DNA from: CAZMJG01 sp964576365
GTDB taxonomy: Bacteria; Patescibacteriota; Microgenomatia; UBA1406; GWC2-37-13
NCBI GenBank assembly: GCA_964576365.1
Contig: CAZNUT010000038.1
Location: forward strand, 1 to 14,263
Direction of reading: 5' to 3'
DNA length: 14,263 nt
Shown: positions 1-5,790 of the stretch, in pieces
How positions within the stretch are numbered: the first letter of the stretch is position 1
Layout: each line of letters starts with the position of its first letter
Made by a program: the position numbers and the translations under genes
The notes under the pieces: model-generated
Seen by the model: the letters and a program-made list of their open reading frames with translations, nothing else
Databases searched by the model: none
Told to the model about the DNA's origin: nothing

Positions 1-175
1 TTGTTTCTTCTTATTTTATGGCCAAACTTCTTGGCTACATCTTCGGAGTTGGAGACGGAATTCTGTAAAGAAGGTGTTAGGTTTTAGGTGATATGTTGGC
101 TGATAACAAGTGAACAGAAAACAGAAGTATCTACTGAGTTCCTGAATAACTGAAAACCTGTATTACTACGTTTCA
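1..175. other. left-edge region without a supported gene
   Basis: No convincing gene is visible. A short plus-strand frame runs from the edge to a TAA at 66-68, with an ATG at 18 and peptide MAKLLGYIFGVGDGIL before the stop. It could be the C-terminus of a gene entering from the left, but it is too short to judge. Bases 100-160 are AT-rich and contain AACAGAAAACAG and AACTGAAAAC, similar in character to the repeat-like spacer on the other side of recF. No clear terminator for the leftward recF is visible. Confidence 0.3.
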
Positions 176-1225
176 TTACAGTTTTATAAACTTTGCGTTT
201 TTCATAGGAAGTATATTATTTATTTCCTCTTCGGTTGTTGTTATTACCGTTTGGTAATTTTGCACCATTTGAAGCGCGAGTTCGCGGTTTGTTTCATCTA
301 GTTCAGAAAAAATATCATCCAATAGTAAAAGTGGCTTGTTGCCGCTTTCTTCTTCAAAATAATGAAGTTCGTTTAACTTCAGCCAGAATACAGCCATACG
401 TTGTTGACTTCTTGAGCCATACAGTTGTACATCGATATCACGATCCGTCACGATATAACATCGAAATTCGTCTTTTTGAGGGCCTATCATCGAGTGACGT
501 ATTCGTATTTCCGCAGATCTCACTCGAGCGAGCGATTTTTCATCAAATGGATTGGCAATATATTCTATTTTATAATTTTTACCATCTATTGATTGATGCT
601 GATTAAGAAAATGTACATAGGTTGTGCGAGCAGAAATGATATAAGAACTGTGTTCGCATAAATATTGATTCCAATAATTCAATTCTTGCATAAGATGCGC
701 TTCATCTTGCCATATTTCAAGTATTTTGTTGCGACGACGTAAGGCATTATGATAGTTGCGCAATTTTTTGGCATAATCAATTTGTCGAGCAGATAAAATT
801 GAGTCAATATAATCGCGTCGTCTTGTAGGAGAGCCTGTGATGATGTTGATGTGTTGAGGAGCAAAAAGCACTGCGTGTATACCATGAGATCTATAGGCTC
901 GATGAGTGACTTTTGAACGGTTTAACGAGTATTGTTTGGCGACTGTTTTTTCTGTTTTTTTCTGAATAAGAAGTGATAATTGCATAATATTCTTTTTTTC
1001 TTCTATATCTATTCCTATTAATGATTGATCGTGGTCCCATCTGAGTAGTTCCATTTCTCGGCTTTCTCGAAAACCTTTGCCATAAATCGCAGTAAAAATG
1101 CCTTCAAGAAGAGATGTTTTACCATAAGCATTTGGAGCGCAGACAACTGTCATTTTTGAATCGAATTCAAAAGATTTTTTAGAAAAACATCGAAATTGAG
1201 AAAGGATAAGTCTTTGTAATTGCAT
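176..1225 (-). CDS. recF: DNA replication/repair protein RecF
   Basis: RecF is an SMC/ABC-type ATPase that binds gapped DNA and helps RecO and RecR load RecA during recombinational repair. The 349-residue frame has the family layout: an N-terminal start MQLQRLILSQFRCF, a Walker A APNAYGKTS (30-38), SPTRRRDYID (132-141), GPQKDEF (248-254), an ABC signature GSRSQQR (270-276), Walker B LLLLDDIF (299-306) and a D-loop SELD (307-310). Length is near normal for RecF. I chose the ATG at 1225 because homology begins there; an in-frame TTG at 1258 would add 11 residues. No Shine-Dalgarno is visible. Two positions deviate: the first Walker A glycine is alanine, and the signature reads SRSQ where a glycine usually precedes Q. 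It is not beside dnaA, dnaN or gyrB here. The family call is secure. Confidence 0.95.
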   Translation of the reverse strand: MQLQRLILSQFRCFSKKSFEFDSKMTVVCAPNAYGKTSLLEGIFTAIYGKGFRESREMELLRWDHDQSLIGIDIEEKKNIMQLSLLIQKKTEKTVAKQYSLNRSKVTHRAYRSHGIHAVLFAPQHINIITGSPTRRRDYIDSILSARQIDYAKKLRNYHNALRRRNKILEIWQDEAHLMQELNYWNQYLCEHSSYIISARTTYVHFLNQHQSIDGKNYKIEYIANPFDEKSLARVRSAEIRIRHSMIGPQKDEFRCYIVTDRDIDVQLYGSRSQQRMAVFWLKLNELHYFEEESGNKPLLLLDDIFSELDETNRELALQMVQNYQTVITTTEEEINNILPMKNAKFIKL

Positions 1226-1300
1226 TGGTATGTATATAGAATAATGACGAATTACCAATTTCGAATGACTGATATAGCACTACAGACGACCCACTTCTTC

Positions 1301-1345
1301 GGCGGGTCCGCCTGCCGTGCACAGTTCTCGGCATTGCTGGCAGGC
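1301..1345. repeat. GC-rich palindromic interspersed repeat
   Basis: This GC-rich island stands in an AT-rich spacer. GGCGG (1301-1305) pairs with CCGCC (1308-1312), and GCCTGCC (1310-1316) pairs with GGCAGGC (1339-1345) around a 22-base loop, so two alternative hairpins share bases. GGCGGGTCCGCC/CCTGCC-type palindromes are common between genes in CPR genomes (from memory). It lies between the starts of recF and the end of the UMP kinase fusion, both on minus, and could act as a processing or termination structure. It has no T-tract on either strand. Confidence 0.6.
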
Positions 1346-1346
1346 A

Positions 1347-1415
1347 GTTTACAGTAAACAGTAACTCAAGAACTTTATTTATTAACTGTTTATTATCGTC
1401 TGGTTACTGTTTATT
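1347..1415. repeat. AT-rich inverted and direct repeat cluster
   Basis: GTTTACAGTAAAC (1347-1359) is a perfect palindrome around one central base. TAAACAGTAAC (1355-1365) is an exact inverted match to GTTACTGTTTA (1403-1413). ACTGTTTATT occurs directly twice, at 1385-1394 and 1406-1415, 21 bases apart. The cluster abuts the GC-rich repeat and ends just before the stop of the leftward fusion gene. It may be a small palindromic repeat or a degenerate hairpin terminator for that gene. No coding potential is seen in 1259-1421. Confidence 0.55.
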
Positions 1416-1421
1416 CATAAG

Positions 1422-2747
1422 CTACTTCTTTTTGAGTAGGAAGATTGATTCCATGAAGCGGGGAAGACGAAAAATAGAGTTTCGTTGCAAAGCTGCCTCT
1501 GTATGATCTGTAAAAAGTCTTCGCCAGAATGCCCGATTAAAAACTGAAATATGTGAAAAATCTTTACTATGAAACAATCGTATCCAAAGATTTTCTCGGG
1601 TATATATTTTATGCAAAATATATTTACGTGAAACTCGGATGGTTTCTTTGATTGCTTTTTGAATACGAGATCGCTCCATATGTTCAAGTACATCAAAAGT
1701 GAGTACTAAATCAAACGAGTTATCTTCAAATGGTAAATGAGTTATGTCACCCGATCGTATAAATGTTTTTATTGAAGGATCTGCTAAATCAAGCGCTTCA
1801 GGTGAAATTTCTACACCGTATGCATCGATCCCAAATTGTCTAAGAGCTTTTACAAGTGTTCCAGTGCCGCACCCCACATCAAGACAGTTTTTTGGTTGAA
1901 GAAAAAAGCGGATAATAAAAGCTCGATACATGACTGCCAACCAATGTATAAATCGAGCAAAAGGATTTTCCATGCGAATAAAACGATAGCCGCCTTTTTG
2001 ACCGCGATAATATTCTCGATCATAAAAACTTGCATCGATGCGATATGGAAGAATTACGGTTCCTTTAAATGAATCGCCATCAATGATATTTTGCAAATTC
2101 TCCATATCATTTCCGTGAGTGACGATGACAGTGAGTCCCAACCGTTTCGCCAGTTGTGCGGCAATAGGGTCAAAGGGTGCATTGATGCCAGGCGACCATT
2201 TGGTTCCTACCAATCCTTCCAATTCTTCCCAGGTAAGCTTTTTGATTGGTTTTGCGTCTGAAAATTGATTAGGGTCTTTATCATACACATAATAAATATT
2301 TGAAAGATTGATGATGAGGCTTGCGCCATAGTCTTTTGCCAAAACGACTGCATCATAGTCGGTAGACCATCCTGGTTTCCATCCGGCACCTACCACCACT
2401 GGTTCTTTCCAGTCTGTTAATTTCTTATCATAGTTTTCGATAATGCGCGGATTTGCAATATCTTCAAAAATAGTACGCAAAAGATGGGCATTTAATCTTG
2501 TAGCATGAATGCCAAGCCAGTCTAGATCTTCATCAGTCATATCTCCTATGACGCTTTTGCCGGCATCACGGTATTTTCTGGCGAGTACTCCTCCTCCAGC
2601 AACAAGAAAAAAACGTTTGCCTTGCTTCACATAATGCCTGATGAATGTATTTAAATTAGAGAGAAAAGAAGAGTCTATGCCTCCATTAGGAACAATGAGT
2701 GATCCGCCGATCGAGAGAACTATAGGTTGTTCTGAGTTTTCAAACAT
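1422..2747 (-). CDS. UMP kinase fused to a class I SAM methyltransferase
   Basis: The 441-residue protein has two parts. Residues 8-232 are an amino-acid-kinase fold of the archaeal/CPR UMP kinase type, which phosphorylates UMP to UDP: VLSIGGSLIVP (10-20), FFLVAGGG (46-53), DWLGIHATRLNA (76-87), GAGWKPGWSTDYDA (120-133), NLSNIYYVYDKDP (147-159) and PFDPIAA (191-197). Residues about 240-441 are a Rossmann methyltransferase with CLDVGCGTG (288-296), an acidic GVEIS (311-315) and FDLVLTFDVLEHM (345-357). The join near base 2050 is in frame with no stop, so the fusion is continuous here. The substrate of the methyltransferase half is unknown. A UMP kinase normally ends near residue 230, so this is about twice the usual length. 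The ATG at 2747 lacks a good Shine-Dalgarno and follows a leader with a terminator. A sequencing-induced join of two genes is the main alternative. Confidence 0.88.
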   Translation of the reverse strand: MFENSEQPIVLSIGGSLIVPNGGIDSSFLSNLNTFIRHYVKQGKRFFLVAGGGVLARKYRDAGKSVIGDMTDEDLDWLGIHATRLNAHLLRTIFEDIANPRIIENYDKKLTDWKEPVVVGAGWKPGWSTDYDAVVLAKDYGASLIINLSNIYYVYDKDPNQFSDAKPIKKLTWEELEGLVGTKWSPGINAPFDPIAAQLAKRLGLTVIVTHGNDMENLQNIIDGDSFKGTVILPYRIDASFYDREYYRGQKGGYRFIRMENPFARFIHWLAVMYRAFIIRFFLQPKNCLDVGCGTGTLVKALRQFGIDAYGVEISPEALDLADPSIKTFIRSGDITHLPFEDNSFDLVLTFDVLEHMERSRIQKAIKETIRVSRKYILHKIYTRENLWIRLFHSKDFSHISVFNRAFWRRLFTDHTEAALQRNSIFRLPRFMESIFLLKKK

Positions 2748-2759
2748 ATCTTAGACGCT

Positions 2760-2784
2760 AAAAAAAAACCGCTGAACCAGCGGT
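2760..2784 (-). terminator. strong intrinsic terminator in the leader, leftward
   Basis: Read on the minus strand, ACCGCTG and CAGCGGT form a 7-bp stem around a 3-base loop, followed directly by nine T residues (complement of 2760-2768). It lies between the leftward promoter and the ATG at 2747, so it would cut off expression of that gene unless relieved. It is not placed to terminate any other visible gene. Confidence 0.8.
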
Positions 2785-2799
2785 CATTCGGTTATGCAT

Positions 2800-2841
2800 T
2801 TAATAAATGCAAAAAACATTAAGTTGGGCGTTATTGCGCAT
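2800..2841 (-). CDS. possible 13-residue leader peptide
   Basis: An ATG at 2841, about 10 bases from the predicted transcription start, opens a frame encoding MRNNAQLNVFCIY. Its TAA falls inside the 2795-2811 palindrome, 16 bases before the terminator stem. The Asn/Val/Phe codons cover the U-rich stretch. There is no Shine-Dalgarno, so translation is uncertain. The case rests only on position: promoter, mini-ORF, alternative hairpin, terminator, gene. Confidence 0.28.
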   Translation of the reverse strand: MRNNAQLNVFCIY

Positions 2842-2857
2842 AAAGTATGTAAGCTCA

Positions 2858-2886
2858 ATTATATGAATAATTTTGACAAAATGCAA
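2858..2886 (-). promoter_or_regulatory. leftward sigma70-type promoter
   Basis: On the minus strand TTGCAT (2886-2881) and a perfect TATAAT (2863-2858) are separated by 17 bases. Transcription would begin near 2851 and run into the leader of the UMP kinase fusion. It is interleaved with the rightward promoter: each -35 box lies in the other's spacer, so RNA polymerase could probably occupy only one at a time. Confidence 0.72.
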
Positions 2887-2901
2887 TATCTGAACTAGAA
2901 T
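2873..2901 (+). promoter_or_regulatory. rightward sigma70-type promoter giving a leaderless mRNA
   Basis: A perfect -35 TTGACA (2873-2878), a 17-base spacer and a -10 TAGAAT (2896-2901, one mismatch) form a near-consensus promoter. The ATG of the nucleotidyltransferase begins at 2909, so initiation 6-8 bases after the -10 box puts the start codon at or within a base of the 5' end. No Shine-Dalgarno can fit. It should drive the gene at 2909 and the methyltransferase 15 bases downstream of it. Confidence 0.78.
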
Positions 2902-2904
2902 AAA

Positions 2905-2922
2905 CTCGATGAGAAGATCGAG
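2905..2922. promoter_or_regulatory. perfect inverted repeat over the start codon, candidate operator
   Basis: CTCGAT (2905-2910) and ATCGAG (2917-2922) are exact reverse complements with a 6-base spacer. The repeat covers the predicted transcription start and the ATG at 2909. Ribbon-helix-helix proteins bind short symmetric sites as dimers of dimers, and the gene that starts here encodes such a domain, so autoregulation is the simplest idea. It is inferred from symmetry and position only; the right half is also codons 3-5, so chance cannot be excluded. Confidence 0.45.
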
Positions 2923-3751
2923 AATCACCATAACCCTAGATAGTAATATCCTAGCAAAAATAGACAAATTTATTGATAAGAAAAAAATTCGCAATCGATC
3001 ACATGCGATTGAGTATATCCTTAATACATTTACTACATCACAAGTAAATCAGGCGGTCATCCTTGCGGGTGGTCGTGGCACTCAACTACGGCCTTATACT
3101 TATGAATTGCCCAAACCTCTTCTTCCTGTCAGGGGCAAGCCTATTTTAGAGCATCTTATCAGTCAACTAAAGAAAAATGGGATTACGGAAATTATCATCT
3201 CAATTTCATATCTTGGTAATAAAATCAAAGAATATTTTGGCGATGGTTCACGGTTTGGAGTGCACATCGTGTATTCCGAAGAGCAGGAAGAATTGATGAC
3301 AGGAGGCGCTCTCAAAAAAGTACAACAATTATTACGGGGCGACACATTTCTTGTTGTGCATGGTGACATTCTTACCCGTTTTGCATTTGCAGATTTTATT
3401 CAGTTTCACAAGCAACAGGAAAAAATTGCCACGGTGGCGCTCACACCCGCTGCAGATCCTTCTGAATATGGACAGATCAAGATGCGAGGTGCCAGTCTTG
3501 TGGAATTTTATCCACATCGTCAGGGATCTGATGTACAAAGTCATCTCGTACATTCAGGCATATATGCATTTGATCCGGCACTTTTTGATCATTTTCCAGC
3601 AGAAAACAGATTTTCACTTGAAGATATTGTGGCTGATCTGGTCAAAAAGAAACAGGTAAGTGGGTATGTGTTTGAAGCTCCATGGTTTGATGTCGGCAAT
3701 CCTCGAAACTACGAGGCAGCCATCAAATCCTTCCCGACCACCGGCAGTTAA
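2909..3751 (+). CDS. ribbon-helix-helix domain fused to a sugar-1-phosphate nucleotidyltransferase
   Basis: Residues 1-43 match a CopG/Arc-type ribbon-helix-helix DNA-binding domain: a basic start, the beta strand RITITLD (5-11), helix 1 SNILAKIDKFID, then RNRSHAIEYILNTF (28-41) as turn and helix 2. Residues 48-277 are an NTP_transferase enzyme that joins a sugar-1-phosphate to an NTP. Its motifs are AVILAGGRGTQLRPYT (49-64), ELPKPLLPV (66-74), MTGGAL (130-135), VHGDIL with the metal-binding Asp153, SGIYAFDP (216-223), FSLEDI (235-240) and WFDVGNPRNY (259-268). The usual GTRLRP reads GTQLRP and the usual GTAGA reads MTGGA, so base and sugar specificity cannot be assigned. The ATG at 2909 fits the promoter and includes the full DNA-binding domain. 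I recall similar fusions in CPR genomes. It could act as a self-regulating or DNA-tethered enzyme. Confidence 0.9.
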   Translation: MRRSRITITLDSNILAKIDKFIDKKKIRNRSHAIEYILNTFTTSQVNQAVILAGGRGTQLRPYTYELPKPLLPVRGKPILEHLISQLKKNGITEIIISISYLGNKIKEYFGDGSRFGVHIVYSEEQEELMTGGALKKVQQLLRGDTFLVVHGDILTRFAFADFIQFHKQQEKIATVALTPAADPSEYGQIKMRGASLVEFYPHRQGSDVQSHLVHSGIYAFDPALFDHFPAENRFSLEDIVADLVKKKQVSGYVFEAPWFDVGNPRNYEAAIKSFPTTGS

Positions 3752-3766
3752 TAGAGTATATTTTAT

Positions 3767-4384
3767 ATGAAACTTTCGGCTCAAGAGCAATCAACGATTG
3801 ACTCTTACAATCAAAATGCGGCAACTTTTGCAAAATCTCGTGATGAAGAAAAAGTATGGCAAGAAGAAAAGCAAAAGTTAAAAGCATATCAAAATAAAGG
3901 AAAGGTTCTGGATATTGGATCGGGAAGTGGGAGAGACGCAAAAGATTTGATGCAATTGGGGTATGAATATATTGGAGTGGATTATTCAGATGGTCTACTG
4001 AAGGAAGCTCGCAAAAATAACCCTGGAGTACTGTTTTTTAAACAGAGTGTATATGAGTTAGATTTTCCTCCAAATAGTTTTGATTTATTCTGGGCATGCG
4101 CAGTCCTTCTTCACATGCCAAAAGATAAAATAGATATAGCACTCCGAAGTATTGAGAGAGTGATGAAAAAAGGAGCCATTGGTTGTATCACTTTAAAAAA
4201 AGGTGAAGGAGAGAAGTTTGTTGAAGGAGATCATACAGGTATTGGATACAAACGATTTTTTTCTTTTTATCAAGAGGAAGAATTCAGGAAAATTTTAACG
4301 AGAAATAATTTTGAATTGTTAGAGTCATATGAGACCGATCACTCCAATAAAAAATGGCTGGTCTTCTTTGTGAAGGTAATATAA
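3767..4384 (+). CDS. class I SAM-dependent methyltransferase
   Basis: A 205-residue cytosolic methyltransferase with the standard Rossmann motifs: an N-terminal YNQNAATFAKSR (14-25) typical of the type 11 group, the SAM-binding VLDIGSGSG (47-55), acidic GVDYS (70-74) and FDLFWACAVLLHM (motif IV region, about 104-117), then an IERVMKKGAIGCITLKKG strand (about 129-146). The substrate is not evident. It starts 15 bases after the nucleotidyltransferase stop on the same strand and is probably cotranscribed with it, so modification of a sugar, lipid or glycan precursor is possible. No Shine-Dalgarno precedes the ATG. It is unlike the methyltransferase half of the UMP kinase fusion apart from the common fold motifs. 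Confidence 0.85.
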   Translation: MKLSAQEQSTIDSYNQNAATFAKSRDEEKVWQEEKQKLKAYQNKGKVLDIGSGSGRDAKDLMQLGYEYIGVDYSDGLLKEARKNNPGVLFFKQSVYELDFPPNSFDLFWACAVLLHMPKDKIDIALRSIERVMKKGAIGCITLKKGEGEKFVEGDHTGIGYKRFFSFYQEEEFRKILTRNNFELLESYETDHSNKKWLVFFVKVI

Positions 4385-4410
4385 CTTTTCCTCCTTTTAA
4401 TCTCTACTTC

Positions 4411-4419
4411 TGCTACAAT
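4411..4419 (+). promoter_or_regulatory. extended -10 promoter of the tRNA gene
   Basis: TGCTACAAT gives an extended -10 (TG, one base, TACAAT at 4414-4419). The -35 region is poor, which is usual for extended -10 promoters. Initiation near 4426 leaves a 5' leader of about 14 bases before the mature tRNA. Confidence 0.5.
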
Positions 4420-4439
4420 ATATAGCGTCATGATAGGGA

Positions 4440-4526
4440 GGAGGCGTGTCAGAGTGGCCGAATGAGCTGGTTTCGAAAACCAGTGTAGCCGAAAGGTTAC
4501 CAGAGGTTCGAATCCTCTCGCCTCCG
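4440..4526 (+). tRNA. tRNA-Ser, anticodon CGA
   Basis: The 87-base cloverleaf is complete. The acceptor GGAGGCG (4440-4446) pairs with CGCCTCC (4519-4525), and the discriminator base is G4526, as expected for serine. The anticodon stem CTGGT/ACCAG encloses the loop TTCGAAA, giving anticodon CGA (4474-4476) for UCG codons. A long variable arm, TAGCC-gaaa-GGTTA, marks a class II tRNA. The T arm is AGAGG-TTCGAAT-CCTCT. The 3' CCA is not encoded (GCT follows), so it must be added by CCA-adding enzyme. Confidence 0.97.
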
Positions 4527-4561
4527 CTTTGCTGGGTTCGGATTTATACCCTGTGATAACA

Positions 4562-4583
4562 TAAACTCAAAGGTTAGTTTTTT
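4562..4583 (+). terminator. weak possible terminator after the tRNA
   Basis: AAACT (4563-4567) and AGTTT (4576-4580) can form a 5-bp AT-rich stem with an 8-base loop, followed by TTT. It is the only T-run hairpin between the tRNA and the transporter and is weak. Transcription could read through into the transporter gene, for which I see no separate convincing promoter. Confidence 0.25.
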
Positions 4584-4629
4584 CACTATCAAGGTTTGAA
4601 TCATTTACTGTCCTGATTTGTCCTTATTC

Positions 4630-5787
4630 ATGCATATTCATAAAAATATACGCTTATTGGCCTGGCATAACTTTTTTACCGACTTCAGGCCATATGCACC
4701 ACTTGCAGTGATATATTTTGCTGAAGTAACTGGTTCTTACGCTCTTGGATTATCTATTTTTTCTATAGAGATGTTATCCGCTGCAATATTTGAAGTGCCA
4801 ACAGGCGTCGTTTCTGATATGTTGGGACGGAAACGTACTATTGTTCTAGGCTCGCTTATGGCTGTTTTTTCTTTGCTCTTTTATGCCATTGGTATTCATT
4901 ACTTGTTTCTAGCAGTCGGAGGTATCTTTGCTGGTTTGGCGAGATCTTTTTATAGTGGTAATAATACGGCACTTCTTCACGATTCGCTACAAGAGAATGA
5001 TCAGGTAGAAGCCTATGCTGAATATTCTGGTCAGACTGCCTCAATGTTCCAGTTTGCTCTTGCAGCTTCAGCATTATTGGGAGGAATTGTTGTAGCCTAT
5101 GTTTCTTTTTCAGCAGTGATGTGGTTGTCAATCATTCCGCAAGTGCTTTGTCTGATTATCAGCCTGCAAATACGAGAGTCAAAAGTTCACGATATTTCTG
5201 ACACAACAAATATTTACAGCCACATCAGAGAAGCAATTCTTAAATTTAAAGAAAACGCACGATTAAGGACTTTAAGTTTGGCCTCTATCATTGATTATGC
5301 AGTGGGGGAGACAACATACCAATTCAGCTCTGCGTTCATAGCACAGCTTTGGCCGGTGTGGGCGATAGGAGTCGCAAAGATGCTGTCAAATATATGTGCA
5401 GCTTTGGGCATGAGAATAAGTGGTTATATCACGAAACGATATGGTTTTTTTGTTTCACTCATGGGATCGTGTCTTTATTCCCGAATTATTGGATTGCTGG
5501 CTGTATTATTTCCGACATTTATTTCACCTGCACTTATCGCGAGCATGTCTTTTCCATACGGTATCAGTACTATTGCGAAAGACGCACTGCTTCAGAAAGA
5601 ATTCACCGACAAGCAGAGGGCAACTATGGGAAGTTTGAACAGTCTGGCGGGTAGTTTATTGTTTGCAGTGTTTGCGTTTGTGTTTGGGTTTGTCGCAGAT
5701 CGACTCAGCGCCGGACAAGCACTTTTTATTGGAGAGATTTTGCTAATTGTGATTCCAGTGTTCTACTGGTCTTTATTCAAAAAGTAA
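4630..5787 (+). CDS. MFS transporter
   Basis: A 385-residue polytopic membrane protein with about 12 hydrophobic segments and the diagnostic MFS loop 2-3 motif GVVSDMLGRKRTIVLG, preceded by EVPT. This places it among proton-coupled drug or metabolite exporters of the major facilitator superfamily; the substrate cannot be read from sequence. A second conserved half begins after a cytosolic loop of about 40 charged residues near the middle (IRESKVHDISD onward). I chose the ATG at 4630; a TTG at 4618 would add four residues. No Shine-Dalgarno is visible. Its stop is only 3 bases from the stop of the convergent sugar dehydrogenase gene, so no dedicated terminator lies between the two. Confidence 0.88.
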   Translation: MHIHKNIRLLAWHNFFTDFRPYAPLAVIYFAEVTGSYALGLSIFSIEMLSAAIFEVPTGVVSDMLGRKRTIVLGSLMAVFSLLFYAIGIHYLFLAVGGIFAGLARSFYSGNNTALLHDSLQENDQVEAYAEYSGQTASMFQFALAASALLGGIVVAYVSFSAVMWLSIIPQVLCLIISLQIRESKVHDISDTTNIYSHIREAILKFKENARLRTLSLASIIDYAVGETTYQFSSAFIAQLWPVWAIGVAKMLSNICAALGMRISGYITKRYGFFVSLMGSCLYSRIIGLLAVLFPTFISPALIASMSFPYGISTIAKDALLQKEFTDKQRATMGSLNSLAGSLLFAVFAFVFGFVADRLSAGQALFIGEILLIVIPVFYWSLFKK

Positions 5788-5790
5788 AAA

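Larger units (their letters stand above)
2758..2851 (-). promoter_or_regulatory. candidate attenuator leader of the UMP kinase fusion gene
   Basis: Read leftward from the predicted start near 2851, the leader contains these elements in order: a 13-codon mini-ORF (2841-2800), a U6 run (2817-2812) inside that ORF, a perfect palindrome TGCATTTATTAAATGCA (2811-2795), a 9-residue mini-ORF starting at 2787 and spanning the next hairpin with its stop right after the T-run, then an intrinsic terminator (2784-2760), 12 bases before the ATG at 2747. In enterobacterial pyrBI, RNA polymerase pauses at U-rich leader sequence when UTP is low, which lets a ribosome catch up and prevent termination. The layout here fits that logic, but the mechanism is inferred. 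A separate small RNA ending at the terminator is the main alternative. Confidence 0.5.

Noticed and set aside
235..606. 123-codon plus-strand open frame
   Set aside because: It lies entirely inside recF on the opposite strand and shows no recognisable motif; recF has full family motifs.
1301..1415. CRISPR array or IS remnant
   Set aside because: There are no regularly spaced identical repeats and no transposase fragment.
2800..2994. 64-codon minus-strand frame across the divergent promoters
   Set aside because: It crosses both promoters and the start of the nucleotidyltransferase. Only its last 13 codons, after the predicted start of transcription, are kept as a possible leader peptide.
2909..3040. 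Antitoxin of a toxin-antitoxin pair, suggested by the ribbon-helix-helix domain
   Set aside because: The domain is fused in frame to a complete nucleotidyltransferase and no small toxin gene follows.
4440..4526. tRNA as an integration site for a mobile element
   Set aside because: No integrase gene and no obvious direct repeat of the tRNA 3' end is present in the window.
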